A DNA stretch of 64,000 nt from Marinobacter lutaoensis (GTDB lineage: Bacteria > Pseudomonadota > Gammaproteobacteria > Pseudomonadales > Oleiphilaceae). A program made the translations under genes and the position numbers. Position 1 is the first letter of the stretch, and each line of letters begins with the position of its first letter. This document shows positions 10,687 to 21,721 of the stretch, in pieces. The DNA lies in NCBI RefSeq assembly GCF_001981305.1, contig NZ_MSCW01000001.1:434001-498000 (forward strand), in the 5' to 3' direction. The notes below the pieces were generated by a model, which did no database searches, was not told the DNA's origin, and was given only the letters and a program-made list of their open reading frames with translations.

Positions 10687-13092
10687 ATGACCCTGATACC
10701 CGAAGATACCGTGCACGAGTACCCGTTGCTTCCCCTGCGAGACGTGGTGGTGTTCCCGCACATGGTGGTTCCCCTGTTCGTTGGCCGGGAAAAATCCATC
10801 CAGGCGCTTGAAGCGGCGATGGAGGGCAGCAAGGAAATCCTGCTGGTGGCACAACGGGACGCCGCGACGGATGAACCCGGCCCGAAGGACGTGTTCGAGA
10901 TGGGGACGCTGGCGACGGTACTGCAGATGCTGCGGTTGCCGGACGGTACCGTCAAGGTTCTGGTGGAGGGCAACGCCCGTGCATCCCTCAGGCAGGTTGC
11001 CGAGGGCGACTACCTGACCGCCCAGGCCGTGCTGATGGAGGAGGAATCCCTGCCGGAGCGGGAAGAGGAAGTCCTCGGCAAGACCCTGATGGACGAGTTT
11101 GAAAAATTCGTCAAGCTTTCCAAGAAGGTGCCGTCCGAGGTTTCCAACGCCCTGACCGGAATCAACGAGCTGGAACGACTGGCCGACACCATGGCGGCGC
11201 ACCTTGACATGCGGGTTCCGGAAAAGCAGGAGCTGCTTGAGGCGCTGGACGTTCGTACCCGGGTGGACCTGCTGCTGGCCAAGCTGGACAGTGAAATCGA
11301 CCTGATCGAGGTAGAGAAGCGTATTCGCGGCCGCGTCAAGAAACAGATGGAGCGCAGCCAGCGCGAGTATTACCTGAACGAGCAGATGAAGGCCATCCAG
11401 AAGGAGATGGGGCAGCTGGGCGAAGGCGGGACCGACTTCGAGGAGTTGGAACAGAAGCTGGAAGAGGCCGGCCTGCCGGAAGAGGCCCGCAAGAAAACCG
11501 AGGCCGAGCTCAACAAGCTGAAAATGATGTCGCCGATGTCCGCCGAGGCCACGGTGGTCCGTGGTTACATCGACTGGATGCTGGCGGTCCCCTGGAAGAA
11601 ACGCAGCCGGGTCCGTCATGACATCGAAAAAGCCCGCGAAATTCTGGACCAGGACCACTACGGCCTGGAAGAGGTGAAGTCGCGCATCCTGGAATATCTG
11701 GCGGTGCAGAGCCGGGTGAAAAAAGTGAAGGGGCCCGTGCTGTGCTTGGTCGGTCCTCCCGGGGTTGGCAAGACCTCGCTGGGGCAGTCCATCGCCAAGG
11801 CCACCAATCGCAAGTACACCCGGATGGCCCTGGGCGGGGTGCGTGACGAGGCGGAGATCCGCGGCCACCGGAAAACATACATCGGTGCGCTGCCGGGCAA
11901 GCTGCTGCAGAAGCTGGCCAAGGTGGGTGTGAAGAATCCGCTGTTTCTGCTCGATGAAATCGACAAGATGGGCATGGATCATCGGGGCGACCCGGCATCG
12001 GCCCTGCTGGAAGTGCTGGATCCCGAACAGAACCATACCTTCAATGACCACTACCTGGAAGTGGACTACGACCTGTCCGACGTGATGTTCGTGTGCACTT
12101 CCAACTCCATGAACATTCCCCCGGCACTGATGGATCGCATGGAGATCATCCGTATTCCGGGGTATACCGAGGACGAAAAGGTCAACATCGCTCTGCGTTA
12201 CCTGCTGCCCAAGCAGATCAAGGCCAACGGCCTGCGTAAGGACGAACTGCAGCTGCCAGAGGAGACCATCCGGGATCTCATCCGCTACTACACCCGGGAA
12301 GCGGGGGTGCGGGGGCTGGAGCGTGAGATCGCCAAGATCTGCCGCAAGGTGGTGCGGGAGCACGTCGAGGCCGGCAACCAGGCCACCGTGACCATCACGC
12401 CCGACATGCTGGAGGACTATTCCGGCGTTAAGAAGTTCAAGTACGGCCTGGCGGAAGAAAGCGACCAGATCGGTCAGGTGACCGGGCTGGCCTGGACCCA
12501 GGTTGGCGGTGAGCTGCTGACCATTGAATGCGCGCTGACTCCGGGCAAAGGCCGAGTGGTCAAGACCGGCTCTCTGGGGGATGTCATGCAGGAGTCGATC
12601 CAGACCGCACTGACGGTGGTCCGGAGCCGCGCGGCGGGGCTGGGAATTGCCAGCGACTTTCATGAGAAGCAGGACCTGCACATCCACGTGCCCGAGGGCG
12701 CAACGCCGAAGGATGGCCCCAGTGCGGGTATTGGCATGTGCACCGCGCTGGTGTCGGCGCTGACGCGGATTCCGGTCCGCGCGGATGTGGCAATGACCGG
12801 CGAGATCACCCTGCGTGGGCGTGTCCTGGCCATCGGCGGGCTCAAGGAGAAGCTGCTGGCGGCCCATCGTGGTGGTATCAAGACGGTACTGATCCCCGAG
12901 GAAAACGTCAGGGATCTCAAGGAAATACCTGAGAATATCAAGGAATCTCTGAATATCCGTCCGGTCACCTGGATCGATGAGGTGCTCGATATCGCCCTGG
13001 CATACCCGCCGGAGCGCCATGCCGGGGAGGCGGGCGCGGCGAAACCCAGGGACGATGAAGGGGACGCCGCAGAGCGCATAAATACGCATTAA
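10687..13092 (+). CDS. lon: Lon ATP-dependent serine protease
   Basis: Degrades damaged and regulatory proteins. 801 residues: N-terminal LON substrate domain, coiled-coil linker, AAA+ module and C-terminal protease. Walker A GPPGVGKT is at 356-363 and the Ser-Lys dyad is Ser679 (in [10 protein letters not shown]) and Lys722, all identical in numbering to the E. coli enzyme. The upstream gap contains TGG-TATGCT, a possible extended -10, but no convincing heat-shock promoter. hupB follows, as in many gammaproteobacteria. Confidence 0.98.
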   Translation: MTLIPEDTVHEYPLLPLRDVVVFPHMVVPLFVGREKSIQALEAAMEGSKEILLVAQRDAATDEPGPKDVFEMGTLATVLQMLRLPDGTVKVLVEGNARASLRQVAEGDYLTAQAVLMEEESLPEREEEVLGKTLMDEFEKFVKLSKKVPSEVSNALTGINELERLADTMAAHLDMRVPEKQELLEALDVRTRVDLLLAKLDSEIDLIEVEKRIRGRVKKQMERSQREYYLNEQMKAIQKEMGQLGEGGTDFEELEQKLEEAGLPEEARKKTEAELNKLKMMSPMSAEATVVRGYIDWMLAVPWKKRSRVRHDIEKAREILDQDHYGLEEVKSRILEYLAVQSRVKKVKGPVLCLVGPPGVGKTSLGQSIAKATNRKYTRMALGGVRDEAEIRGHRKTYIGALPGKLLQKLAKVGVKNPLFLLDEIDKMGMDHRGDPASALLEVLDPEQNHTFNDHYLEVDYDLSDVMFVCTSNSMNIPPALMDRMEIIRIPGYTEDEKVNIALRYLLPKQIKANGLRKDELQLPEETIRDLIRYYTREAGVRGLEREIAKICRKVVREHVEAGNQATVTITPDMLEDYSGVKKFKYGLAEESDQIGQVTGLAWTQVGGELLTIECALTPGKGRVVKTGSLGDVMQESIQTALTVVRSRAAGLGIASDFHEKQDLHIHVPEGATPKDGPSAGIGMCTALVSALTRIPVRADVAMTGEITLRGRVLAIGGLKEKLLAAHRGGIKTVLIPEENVRDLKEIPENIKESLNIRPVTWIDEVLDIALAYPPERHAGEAGAAKPRDDEGDAAERINTH

Positions 13093-13107
13093 AGCGGCGG
13101 CCAGTTG

Positions 13108-13137
13108 TTGACACGCCGGAGAGCCCGTTGGTATAAC
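13108..13137 (+). promoter_or_regulatory. Promoter of hupB
   Basis: Consensus -35 TTGACA, 18-base spacer, and TATAAC preceded by TG (extended -10). The start codon of hupB lies about 190 bases downstream, which implies a long 5' untranslated leader. Confidence 0.75.
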
Positions 13138-13331
13138 TGTTTCGCCGTGAAGCAGCCAATACCAAGGGCTCCCGCGCAGTAAGTGCCTATTCCGAACACC
13201 GGTTCATCGCCGAAAAGGAATAAAAAAATTGAAGAATGGAATTCTCCGACCGCTTATGCGATAGTCGGGAACGTCCGCGAAAAAATAAACCGACCTATAA
13301 CATCTTCAACCTGAAATCGAAGGGGTTTAGT

Positions 13332-13604
13332 GTGAACAAGTCCGAACTTATCGATGCAATTGCAGAGTCCGCAGACATTTCCAAAGCCGCTGCTGGCCGT
13401 GCTCTGGATGCCATGACCGACGCCATTACCGGTGCTCTGCAAAAAGGTGATCAGGTAACCCTGATCGGCTTTGGTACTTTCTCTGTTAAGGAGCGTGCAG
13501 CGCGTACCGGTCGCAACCCCCAGACGGGTGCTGAGATCAAGATTCCGGCCTCCAAGGTGCCTGGCTTCAAGGCAGGCAAGGCCCTGAAAGACGCCGTTAA
13601 GTAA
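13332..13604 (+). CDS. hupB: DNA-binding protein HU-beta
   Basis: Small nucleoid-associated protein that bends DNA. 90 residues from a GTG start ([11 protein letters not shown]), exactly the family length; a longer in-frame extension upstream is rejected because HU begins here. The beta-arm signature [21 protein letters not shown] and the ending [16 protein letters not shown] are typical. Expressed from its own strong promoter and closed by an intrinsic terminator. Confidence 0.97.
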   Translation: MNKSELIDAIAESADISKAAAGRALDAMTDAITGALQKGDQVTLIGFGTFSVKERAARTGRNPQTGAEIKIPASKVPGFKAGKALKDAVK

Positions 13605-13651
13605 CGGTTCTTTCTCCGGCGGCGGTCGTTGATTGCTGCCCAGAAGAATTG

Positions 13652-13682
13652 AAGGCGCATTCCGATCAGGGTGCGCCTTTTT
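13652..13682 (+). terminator. Terminator after hupB
   Basis: Stem AAGGCGCA / TGCGCCTT, twelve-base loop, then a T-run. Confidence 0.85.
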
Positions 13683-13758
13683 GCGTTAGGCGACCAGCCA
13701 CTGCGAATTGCAGCTCAAACACGAAACCGTACGACCTCGACAGGGATTCGGAACAAAC

Positions 13759-15615
13759 ATGCTTCAAGATATTCGGGAAAACGCCCAGGGGACCATCGCG
13801 AAGATCATCATCGGGGTGCTGATCGTATCCCTTTCCATCTGGGGAATGGACGCCATCATCGGGGGCTTTTCCAGCGAGCCGGAAGTGGCCACCGTCAATG
13901 GCCAGGACATCACCGAGCGGGAATTCCTGCGCCTGGTCCAGATCGAAAGCCAGCGCCGCCTGTCCCGCATGGAAAGCCCGGACCCCTCCATGTTGAATGA
14001 AGATCAGATCCGCAAGGATGTCCTGGACTCCCTGATTCAGGAGGCGATCCTGACCCAGGACGCCGCCGCCCAGGGGCTGGCCCTGTCCGATGCCGATATC
14101 GACGCGCTGATCGTGCAGATGCCGCAGTTCCAGGTTGACGGCGCGTTCAACCGCGACCGCTTTGTGGCCACGGTACGCAACATGGGCATGGGCGTCGCCG
14201 AGTTCCGCGAGGCCATGCGTCGCCAGTATGTGATCAACCAGATCCGGGCAGGCATTGCCCAGAGTGGCCTGGCGACCGCCGAGAATGCCCGGCAGTTGCT
14301 GCAGATTCAGAATCAGACCCGGGATTTCCGTGTCCTGGCGATCCCCGCCGACGCGGTAGCCGATCAGGTGGCCGTGACCGACGAGGACATCGAGGCGTAC
14401 TACCAGCAAAATGCGGCCAGCTTCCAGCAGCCGGAGCAGGTGGACGCTGCCTATATCACCCTGTCCGTGGGCACGCTGGCCGAGCGTATGACGGTGACTG
14501 ACGAGGAACTGGAGGCCTATTATCAGCAGCGCTCCGAGGCCCTGGCCCGCGAGGAGCGGCGCGCGGCCCATATTCTGATCGAGGATAACGACGAGGCGGA
14601 ACAGACCCTGGCAACCATTCGCTCCCGCCTGGACGCGGGTGAGTCCTTCGCCGATCTGGCCCGGGAATACTCCATCGACACTGCCTCGGCCCGCGACGGG
14701 GGCGATCTGGGCTACGCCGGCCGCGGCGTGTACGACCCGGCGTTTGAAGAGGCCTTGTTCGCGCTCAAGCAAGGCGAAGTGTCCAAGCCGGTGAAAACCA
14801 GCTACGGCATCCACCTCATCAAACTGGAGGATATCCGCCGCTCGGAGGTTCCGCCGCTGGACGAGATTCGGGATCAGCTGAAACAGGAGCTGGCCCGTGA
14901 TAAAGCCAAGGAGGCCTTTGCCAAGGTACGGGCTCAGCTGGCGGACGCGGCCTACGCTGCGGACGATCTGGCCGGCCCTGCCGAAGAGCTGGGGCTGGAA
15001 GTGCGGGAAGTCGAGGGAATCACCCGGGACGGGGGGCCTGCGCCCTTCGATCACCCGGGACTGGTGCGCCAGCTGTTTTCGGACGACGTTCTGAACGGTG
15101 GCTATAACACCGAACTGATCGACGTGGGAGACGACCAGGCCATCGTTGCGCGGGTGCTCGACCACCGAGATGCCCAGCAGCTGGCGCTGGAGGCCGTTCG
15201 TGGGGACATCCGTGCCCACCTGGAAGCGGAGGCTACCCGGGATGCCCTGAAACAGCGGGCGGAGGCGATGCTGGCGCAGCTGGAGCAAGGGCAGGCGCCG
15301 GAGACGGCCGATGCGGGGTCGTGGCAGGTGTATCAGGGGCTCTCCCGCAACGCGCCGGAGGTGTCGCCGGCGGTGGTGCGTACGGCATTTTCCCTGCCGC
15401 GTCCGGCCGAGGGTGAGTCAGCGACATATGGCCAGGTGGTGACGGCCGACGGCGCGTTCGTGGTGGCCCTGGACGCTGTCCACGACGGCGAGGTGGACGA
15501 AGACGGTACCGAGTTCCGTCAGGTCCGGCAATTCCTGGCCTCGCTGGAAGGTCAGCGAGAGTATACCGCGTACCAGCAATACCTGCGTGCCGGCGCCGAA
15601 ATTGAGCGGCCCTGA
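13759..15615 (+). CDS. ppiD: Periplasmic folding chaperone PpiD (SurA-N / parvulin)
   Basis: Inner-membrane-anchored chaperone at the periplasmic exit of SecYEG. 618 residues from MLQDIRENAQG, close to E. coli PpiD (623). One membrane anchor at about residues 14-32 (IIIGVLIVSLSIWGM), a SurA-N-like region, then a parvulin domain at roughly 270-360 (RAAHILIED ... GGDLGYAGRG ... YGIHLIKLEDI), and a degenerate C-terminal region. An in-frame ATG 51 bases upstream would add a polar N-terminus that the family lacks. hupB-ppiD adjacency is conserved. Confidence 0.95.
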   Translation: MLQDIRENAQGTIAKIIIGVLIVSLSIWGMDAIIGGFSSEPEVATVNGQDITEREFLRLVQIESQRRLSRMESPDPSMLNEDQIRKDVLDSLIQEAILTQDAAAQGLALSDADIDALIVQMPQFQVDGAFNRDRFVATVRNMGMGVAEFREAMRRQYVINQIRAGIAQSGLATAENARQLLQIQNQTRDFRVLAIPADAVADQVAVTDEDIEAYYQQNAASFQQPEQVDAAYITLSVGTLAERMTVTDEELEAYYQQRSEALAREERRAAHILIEDNDEAEQTLATIRSRLDAGESFADLAREYSIDTASARDGGDLGYAGRGVYDPAFEEALFALKQGEVSKPVKTSYGIHLIKLEDIRRSEVPPLDEIRDQLKQELARDKAKEAFAKVRAQLADAAYAADDLAGPAEELGLEVREVEGITRDGGPAPFDHPGLVRQLFSDDVLNGGYNTELIDVGDDQAIVARVLDHRDAQQLALEAVRGDIRAHLEAEATRDALKQRAEAMLAQLEQGQAPETADAGSWQVYQGLSRNAPEVSPAVVRTAFSLPRPAEGESATYGQVVTADGAFVVALDAVHDGEVDEDGTEFRQVRQFLASLEGQREYTAYQQYLRAGAEIERP

Positions 15616-15629
15616 GGCATTGCACCGAT

Positions 15630-15662
15630 AAAAAAGGCGCCCGGGCAGGGCGCCTTTTTTAT
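15630..15662. terminator. Bidirectional terminator between ppiD and hexR
   Basis: GGCGCCC / GGGCGCC stem flanked by an A-run and a T-run, serving both convergent genes. Confidence 0.9.
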
Positions 15663-15677
15663 TTCCGGTTCCGCCGG

Positions 15678-16550
15678 TCAGTTCGGGGGGAACCGGGTGG
15701 CCTTAAGGCTTTCCTTGATCTTTTTCAGGTGGCCGAGGAAATCATGGCCGCGCTTGAGGGTGACGCCGGTGGCCAGAACATCAATGACACTGAGGTGGAT
15801 GATGCGGGACGACATGGGCATATAGACTTCGGTGTCCTCCGGGGCGGTGACCCCCAGCACGACGGTACAGCACTCCGCCAGCGGTGAGTCGGGGTTGGTG
15901 ATGCCGATGACCGTGGCACCGTTGGCCCGGGCGACCTGGGCGATGTCCACCGATTCCTTGGTGCGTCCGGTGTAGGAAATCACCACGATGACATCGCCCA
16001 CCTGGGCTCCGGCTGCCACCATGCGTTGCATCAGGGCATCGTCGTAAAACATCACGGGAATGTTGAAGCGGAAGAACTTGTGTTGCGCGTCCATGGCCAC
16101 CGAGGCAGAGCCGCCCATGCCGAAAAATGCGATCTGCTTGGCCTGGATCAGGTAGTCGATGGCGGTGGCCAGGGCTTTGTGGTCCAGGGACTGCCGAGCC
16201 TTGTCCAGGCTGGCGATGGTACGCAGGATGACCTTGTCGGCAAATTCCTCGACGCTGTCGTCGGGCTCGATGTTCTGGCCAACGTAGGGCGTGCCGGTGG
16301 CGATGCTCTGGGCCAGGCGGATCTTGAAGTCCGGGAACCCGGTGGCGGAAAAGCCGCGGCAAAACCGGTTAACGGTCGGTTCGCTGACATTCGCTGCCCG
16401 CGCCAGGGCGGCGATACTGTATCGGGTGGCGGCGCTCGGGTCGCGCAGTATGGCCTCGGCGACTTTGCGTTCCGACTTGTTCAGGCTCTCCAGTCGGGCC
16501 TGGATGTCTTCCAATAGGTTGTCATCGCGTTGTGCCTGGTGGCTGGCCAT
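15678..16550 (-). CDS. hexR: HexR, RpiR-family regulator of central carbon metabolism
   Basis: Represses Entner-Doudoroff genes and is released by 2-keto-3-deoxy-6-phosphogluconate. 290 residues: N-terminal HTH_6 domain (KSERKVAEAILRDP ... VSEPTVNRFCRG) and C-terminal SIS sugar-phosphate-binding domain (FFGMGGSASVAMDAQHKFFR, VISYTGRTKE). The second in-frame ATG is chosen because AGGGAG precedes it at eight bases. It is divergent from zwf, and an operator-like palindrome lies in between. Close to pseudomonad HexR through its whole length. Confidence 0.93.
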   Translation of the reverse strand: MASHQAQRDDNLLEDIQARLESLNKSERKVAEAILRDPSAATRYSIAALARAANVSEPTVNRFCRGFSATGFPDFKIRLAQSIATGTPYVGQNIEPDDSVEEFADKVILRTIASLDKARQSLDHKALATAIDYLIQAKQIAFFGMGGSASVAMDAQHKFFRFNIPVMFYDDALMQRMVAAGAQVGDVIVVISYTGRTKESVDIAQVARANGATVIGITNPDSPLAECCTVVLGVTAPEDTEVYMPMSSRIIHLSVIDVLATGVTLKRGHDFLGHLKKIKESLKATRFPPN

Positions 16551-16691
16551 GTGCGGTACTCCCTGCATCCGGTGCGAACATTTGTAGGTGTTGGCCCGGG
16601 ATTATACTGTTTTTTGTCCGGCTGAGGGGTAGTAAAGGTATCACGCGGCGCATCCATCCTTGGATTGTCGCCACTTTGGTGCCATTATTTT

Positions 16692-16706
16692 TGTAGATTT
16701 ACTACA
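16692..16706 (+). promoter_or_regulatory. HexR operator before zwf
   Basis: TGTAGATTTACTACA, an imperfect palindrome with TGTAG/CTACA ends, matches the known HexR site type. Its right ten bases, ATTTACTACA, recur in inverted form between gap and edd. It lies 53 bases before the zwf start. Confidence 0.75.
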
Positions 16707-16759
16707 CGGCGTTCCCGTCGTGTGGATCCCGTCCCCAATTCCCGCCAAGGAGAGACTTC

Positions 16760-18235
16760 ATGGTCCAAAGGATCGACACCCGTTGCGACCTCATGCTGTT
16801 CGGTGCGCTCGGCGACCTGGCGCAACGAAAGCTGTTTCCGGCGCTCTACCAGCTGGAACGGGCCGGACTGCTGGCGGAGGGGAGCCGGGTGCTGGCGATT
16901 GCCCGTGCCGAGGGTGACACGGACTCCGTGCGTCGGCAGTTGTATGACCGTTTGCAGCAGCACGTGAAGCCGGTGGAATTCGATCCGGAGATGGCTCATC
17001 GTTTCCTGGCGCGGGTGGCATACCTGCGCCTTGATTTTAATGACCCGGAGGGCTTTTATGCGCTGGGCCGGTGGCGCCATCCCACCGACAACGAACTGAT
17101 CGTCTACATGGCGACACCGCCCTCCCTGTATGGGGTGATTGCCCGGAACCTGAGGGCGGCCAGCTGCTGCAACGAGCGGACCCGAGTGGTGGTGGAAAAG
17201 CCGATCGGTCATGATCTGGAGTCGTCCCGGGTGATCAACGACGAGCTGGGGGAGGTGTACAACGAGAACCAGATTTTCCGAATCGACCACTACCTGGGCA
17301 AGGAGACGGTACAGAACCTGATCGCCCTGCGTTTCGCCAACAACCTGTTCGCCTCCCAGTGGGATCAGAACCATATCTCCCATGTTGAGATCACCGTCGC
17401 CGAGAGCGTCGGCATTGAAGGCCGCTGGGGCTATTTCGACAAGGCCGGACAGATCCGGGACATGGTGCAGAATCACCTGCTGCAGTTGTTGTGCCTGATC
17501 GCCATGGATCCGCCCGCGGACCTGTCCGCCGACAGCATCCGGGATGAGAAGGTCAAGGTGCTCAAGGCACTCAGAACCATCACGCCGGACATGATGGAAC
17601 GCTACGTGGTACGGGGGCAGTACACGGCCGGTACCAGCGGCGGCAAACCGGTGCCCGGTTACCTGGACGAAGAGGGGGCCAACCGCAACAGCGATACTGA
17701 AACCTTCGTAGCCCTGAAGGCGGAAATCGAAAACTGGCGCTGGTCCGGGGTGCCCTTCTACATTCGTACCGGCAAGCGCCTGCCCGAGAAGCTGTCCCAG
17801 ATCATCATCCACTTCAAGCCCGCCCCCCACTACATCTTCGACCCGGATCAGAAACATCTGGCCAACAACAAGCTGATCATCCGGTTGCAGCCGGATGAGG
17901 GCATGTCCCTGAAAATCCTTACCAAGGATCAGGGCCTGGACAAGGGCATGCGTCTACGCCAGGGCCCCCTGGAGCTGACGTTCAGCGAAACGTTCGAGAC
18001 TGAACGGATTCCGGACGCCTACGAGCGGTTGCTGTGGGAAATCATGAAGGGCAACCAGTACCTGTTCGTGCGCCGGGACGAGGTGGAATACGCCTGGCGC
18101 TGGGTGGACCAGGTGATCCGGAACTGGAAGGACAGTGGCGAACCCCCGAAACGATACGCCGCCGGTACCTGGGGGCCGGTGGCGTCCATTGCCATGATTA
18201 CCCGGGATGGACGGAGTTGGTATGAAGATGTCTGA
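16760..18235 (+). CDS. zwf: Glucose-6-phosphate 1-dehydrogenase
   Basis: Oxidises glucose-6-phosphate to 6-phosphogluconolactone with NADP or NAD, the entry to the Entner-Doudoroff and pentose-phosphate routes. 491 residues. The nucleotide-binding segment is [19 protein letters not shown], the pseudomonad variant of GASGDLA; substrate-binding RIDHYLGKE and [10 protein letters not shown] are present. It is preceded by a HexR operator and overlaps pgl by 14 bases, so zwf-pgl is an operon. Confidence 0.97.
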   Translation: MVQRIDTRCDLMLFGALGDLAQRKLFPALYQLERAGLLAEGSRVLAIARAEGDTDSVRRQLYDRLQQHVKPVEFDPEMAHRFLARVAYLRLDFNDPEGFYALGRWRHPTDNELIVYMATPPSLYGVIARNLRAASCCNERTRVVVEKPIGHDLESSRVINDELGEVYNENQIFRIDHYLGKETVQNLIALRFANNLFASQWDQNHISHVEITVAESVGIEGRWGYFDKAGQIRDMVQNHLLQLLCLIAMDPPADLSADSIRDEKVKVLKALRTITPDMMERYVVRGQYTAGTSGGKPVPGYLDEEGANRNSDTETFVALKAEIENWRWSGVPFYIRTGKRLPEKLSQIIIHFKPAPHYIFDPDQKHLANNKLIIRLQPDEGMSLKILTKDQGLDKGMRLRQGPLELTFSETFETERIPDAYERLLWEIMKGNQYLFVRRDEVEYAWRWVDQVIRNWKDSGEPPKRYAAGTWGPVASIAMITRDGRSWYEDV

Positions 18236-18941
18236 ACTCAAGCTGCCAGAAGGCGTACGCATCCATGAGGCCAAATCCGCAGGGCAACTGGCCCAGGATC
18301 TGGCCCGGGACGTGGCGGCGCTCCTGGCCGACCGTCTGGCACGGGCTGAGCGGGCCAGTCTGGTGGTATCCGGGGGCTCGACCCCGGTTCCCTTTTTCCA
18401 GGCGCTGTCGCTGGCGGAGCTGGATTGGTCAAGGGTGGACGTGACACTGGCGGACGAGCGCTGGGTTCCCGAGGGGGATCCGGCCAGCAATACCACCCTG
18501 GTCCGGCGGCATCTGCTGCGTAACCGTGCCGCCTCGGCCCGTTACCTGCCACTGAAGCAGCCGGGCGAGACTCCGGAGCAGGGGCTGGCCGCGGTGCGGG
18601 AGGTCCTGTCGGAACTGACCCGGCCGATCGAGGTGCTGGTGTTGGGGATGGGGAACGATGGCCACACTGCATCGTTGTTCCCGGATGCGCCGGAGCTACT
18701 CGAGGCGCTGGCGGCCGGGACTCCGGCGCCAGTGGCGGCCATGACACCGGCGTCACAGCCGCAGCGGCGGGTGACGCTGACCTATCCGATTCTGGGGGAG
18801 GCTCGCCATACCCTGCTGCATCTGAAGGGGCACGACAAGCTGGAGACCCTGGCCAGGGCCCTGGCCCACCCGGGCGAGGTGGCCGAGATGCCGATCCGGG
18901 CCTTCCTCAAGCCCGGTCTGGCGGTGTACTGGAGCCCTTAG
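18222..18941 (+). CDS. pgl: 6-phosphogluconolactonase
   Basis: Hydrolyses 6-phosphogluconolactone to 6-phosphogluconate. About 239 residues of the NagB/DevB fold: VVSGGSTP near the N-terminus, [29 protein letters not shown] and a C-terminal [15 protein letters not shown] precedes ATG at 18222 by five bases; a further ATG two codons later is an alternative. It starts inside the zwf 3' end. Unlike Pseudomonas, eda does not follow; the next gene is pyk on the opposite strand. Confidence 0.93.
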   Translation: MKMSELKLPEGVRIHEAKSAGQLAQDLARDVAALLADRLARAERASLVVSGGSTPVPFFQALSLAELDWSRVDVTLADERWVPEGDPASNTTLVRRHLLRNRAASARYLPLKQPGETPEQGLAAVREVLSELTRPIEVLVLGMGNDGHTASLFPDAPELLEALAAGTPAPVAAMTPASQPQRRVTLTYPILGEARHTLLHLKGHDKLETLARALAHPGEVAEMPIRAFLKPGLAVYWSP

Positions 18942-18988
18942 CCGGTGCTGTTCCGGAGCGCGGTGGAACCCGCACCTCCTGGAACCGG

Positions 18989-20437
18989 TCAGCGGATATC
19001 CGAGCCGACCTGGACGATTTTCATGGTGTTGGTGCCGCCCTGGGCATTGACGTAGTCGCCCTTGGTGATCACCACCAGATCCCCCGCCTTGACCACACCC
19101 CGGTGCACCAGTTCCTGAACGGCCCGGGCGTTGGTCTGTTCGTTGGGGATCTGCACGGTGTCGAAGGGCACCGTCTGCACGCCTCGGAACAGCGCCATGC
19201 GGTGTTGCGTCGAGTGGTGGCGCGAAAAGGCGAAGATCGGCAGGCTGGACTTGATGCGAGACATCAGCCGGGGCGTGGCGCCCGTCTCGGTCATGCAGAT
19301 GATCGCGGCCACGCCCTGGAGGTGGTTGGCCGCGTACATCGCCGACAGCGCAATGGCCTCGTCCACCCGGCCCATGCTTTCGTGGATCCGGTGCTTGGAC
19401 TGGTGCATGGACGGGTGTTTCTCGGCACCGAGGCAGATGCGTACCATCGCCTCCACGGCTTCCCTCGGGTAATCGCCCACGGCCGTTTCAGCGGACAGCA
19501 TCACCGCGTCGGTATAGTCCATGACGGCATTGGCCACATCGGACACTTCGGCACGGGTCGGCATGGGGTTGGTAATCATCGATTCCATCATCTGAGTGGC
19601 GGTGATCACACCACGGTTCAGACTCCGGGCGCGGCTGATGATGTGTTTCTGCACCCCAACCAGCTCGGCGTCGCCAATCTCCACCGCCAAATCACCCCGG
19701 GCGACCATGACTGCGTCCGAGGCCAGGATGACCGCATCCAGAGCGTCATCGTCATGGGCCAGTTCCGCACGCTCGATCTTCGCCACCAGTCCCGCCTCAG
19801 ACCCGGCCTCGCCCAGCAGCCGGCGGGCGGTATGGAGGTCGTCGGCGGTGCGCACGAAAGACACCGCCACATAGTCGGCCCCCAGGCGGGCGGCAGTCAC
19901 GATGTCCTGGCGGTCCTTGTCGGTCAGCGCCTCGGCGGAAAGGCCGCCGCCACGCTTGTTCAGTCCCTTGTTATTGGACAGAGGGCCACCGATAAGCACG
20001 GTGGAGGTGATGCTGTGGTCATCCACACTGTCCACCCGCATCTCGATGCGGCCATCGTCCAGCACCAGGATGTCGCCGGGGCGGACATCGTTGATCAGCT
20101 GCTCGTAGTCGATGCCAACCCGCTCCTCGGTGCCGGCTTCTTTGTCCATGGCCGCGTCCAGCACGAAGCGCTGGCCGGCGGTGAGTGTGACCTTGTTGTT
20201 GGCGAACCGGGCAATTCTCAGCTTGGGCCCCTGGAGGTCCGCGAGCAGCGCCACGAAGCGGCCCTGGGCGGCGGCGGCCTCGCGGACTCGGCGCGCGCGT
20301 TCGATATGTTCTTCCGCGCTGCCGTGGGAAAAGTTGAGCCGCACCACGTCGACTCCGGCCCGGATGATGGCGGCAAGGGCTTCGGGAGCGTCCGTGGCGG
20401 GACCGAGGGTTGCAACAATTTTGGTACGCCTGAGCAT
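18989..20437 (-). CDS. pykA: Pyruvate kinase, PykA type
   Basis: Converts phosphoenolpyruvate and ADP to pyruvate and ATP. 482 residues. Begins [23 protein letters not shown] is the substrate-site segment, VAKIERAEL carries the catalytic Lys-Glu, [15 protein letters not shown] and [39 protein letters not shown] are the metal and phosphate sites. Length and N-terminus suit the PykA/type II isozyme. It lies 98 bases downstream of gap on the same strand, so a gap-pyk transcript is likely. Confidence 0.95.
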   Translation of the reverse strand: MLRRTKIVATLGPATDAPEALAAIIRAGVDVVRLNFSHGSAEEHIERARRVREAAAAQGRFVALLADLQGPKLRIARFANNKVTLTAGQRFVLDAAMDKEAGTEERVGIDYEQLINDVRPGDILVLDDGRIEMRVDSVDDHSITSTVLIGGPLSNNKGLNKRGGGLSAEALTDKDRQDIVTAARLGADYVAVSFVRTADDLHTARRLLGEAGSEAGLVAKIERAELAHDDDALDAVILASDAVMVARGDLAVEIGDAELVGVQKHIISRARSLNRGVITATQMMESMITNPMPTRAEVSDVANAVMDYTDAVMLSAETAVGDYPREAVEAMVRICLGAEKHPSMHQSKHRIHESMGRVDEAIALSAMYAANHLQGVAAIICMTETGATPRLMSRIKSSLPIFAFSRHHSTQHRMALFRGVQTVPFDTVQIPNEQTNARAVQELVHRGVVKAGDLVVITKGDYVNAQGGTNTMKIVQVGSDIR

Positions 20438-20535
20438 GTATGCGTGTTCCTGTCTTGGGGTTTAACGTGAGTTTTGACGTGGATATTGATCAGCGTTCTC
20501 AGCCGGGTATTCCAGCGATGCGGCACCGGCCGGGG

Positions 20536-21540
20536 TCAGCGGCCGGCGTTGATCAGGGCCATGGCGCTGTCGAGCATGCGATTGGAAAATCCCCATTCAT
20601 TGTCATACCAGGCCATGACCTTTACGTGACGTCCCATGACCCGGGTATGGTTGCTGTCGAACACACTGGACATGGGGTTGTGGTTGAAGTCGATGCTGAC
20701 CAGCGGTTCCTGATTGACCGCCAGCACGGCACTGGTCGCGGCAGCGGCCCGGACCGCTTCGTTGACCTCGTCGACGGAAGTCTCCCGACTGGCGATAAAG
20801 CTGAAGTCGACCAGCGACACATTGACGGTCGGAACCCGCACTGCAAGCCCATCCAGCCGTCCCGCCAGGGCCGGGATGACGCGGCCGATGGCCGCGGCGG
20901 CGCCGGTTTTGGTGGGAATCATGGACTGGGTGGCCGAGCGGGCCCGGTAGAGATCCTTGTGGTAGGTGTCGATCAGTACTTGGTCGTTGGTGTAGGCGTG
21001 GATGGTGGTCATCAGTCCGCTGTCGATACCGATGGCTTCATGCAGGGCCTTGGCCACGGGCGCCAGGCAGTTGGTGGTGCAGGAGGCGTTGGAAACCACC
21101 CGATGGCTGGCTTCCAGCACCCGTTCGTTGACGCCATACACCACGGTGGCATCGGCATCGGGGGAGGGCGCGGAAATCAGTACCTTGCCGGCGCCAGCCT
21201 CCAGGTGTCCGGCGGCCTGCTCCCGGCGGGTGAAACGGCCTGTGCATTCCAGCACCAGGTCCACGTCGTGCTCCCGCCAGGGCAGCTCGGCGGGCGTGCG
21301 GCCGGAGTGCATGGCAAGGGTGTCGCCGTTAACCCGCAGGGAATGCTCGTCATGGCTGACGGTAGCACTGAAGCGGCCGTGGACACTGTCATGCCGTAGC
21401 AGGTGGGCGTTGCTTGCGGCATCCCCCAGGTCATTGATGGCGACGACTTGGATTGCCTGGCGGTAGTCGTTTTCATAGAGTGCTCGGAGGATGTTGCGGC
21501 CGATGCGGCCAAAGCCATTGATGGCGACTCGGATGGTCAT
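20536..21540 (-). CDS. gap: Glyceraldehyde-3-phosphate dehydrogenase, type I
   Basis: Oxidative phosphorylation of glyceraldehyde-3-phosphate, NAD-dependent. 334 residues from [15 protein letters not shown], which contains the dinucleotide motif GFGRIGR. The catalytic Cys lies in [24 protein letters not shown] ends the domain. GGGAGG precedes the start closely, so the longer in-frame upstream extension is rejected. Divergent from edd with operator-like sequences between them, which places it in the HexR regulon and the lower Entner-Doudoroff branch. Confidence 0.96.
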   Translation of the reverse strand: MTIRVAINGFGRIGRNILRALYENDYRQAIQVVAINDLGDAASNAHLLRHDSVHGRFSATVSHDEHSLRVNGDTLAMHSGRTPAELPWREHDVDLVLECTGRFTRREQAAGHLEAGAGKVLISAPSPDADATVVYGVNERVLEASHRVVSNASCTTNCLAPVAKALHEAIGIDSGLMTTIHAYTNDQVLIDTYHKDLYRARSATQSMIPTKTGAAAAIGRVIPALAGRLDGLAVRVPTVNVSLVDFSFIASRETSVDEVNEAVRAAAATSAVLAVNQEPLVSIDFNHNPMSSVFDSNHTRVMGRHVKVMAWYDNEWGFSNRMLDSAMALINAGR

Positions 21541-21593
21541 GGGACCTCCCTGGTTGTCGGCGGACACCTGTTTCCCGTGGCTGATGGTGATAA

Positions 21594-21609
21594 TGTAGTA
21601 AATATAGCA
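21594..21609 (+). promoter_or_regulatory. HexR-like site in the gap-edd divergent region, site 1
   Basis: TGTAGTAAATATAGCA. The reverse complement holds ATTTACTACA, the same ten bases as the right part of the zwf operator. The right half-site is degenerate. Confidence 0.6.
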
Positions 21610-21656
21610 ATATGAAGCCGCCGCATGAATGATGAATTGGTAGTGGATTGGTCTTA

Positions 21657-21673
21657 GGTAAGTAAATTTACGT
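21657..21673 (+). promoter_or_regulatory. HexR-like site in the gap-edd divergent region, site 2
   Basis: Contains the perfect palindrome GTAAATTTAC and shares AGTAAATWTA with site 1. It lies about 50 bases before edd, between the two divergent promoters or over the edd promoter. Weaker match than site 1 at the outer bases. Confidence 0.4.
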
Positions 21674-21721
21674 CTAAGCTGTGTCCTTCTTAGAACCCTT
21701 CCCCAGAGCAACGGAGGCGTC

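Noticed and set aside
9895..13089. Open frame of about 1064 codons on the minus strand
   Set aside because: It lies opposite clpX and lon, both certain genes; composition (His, Gln, Leu, Gly-rich) is that of an antisense shadow in GC-rich DNA.
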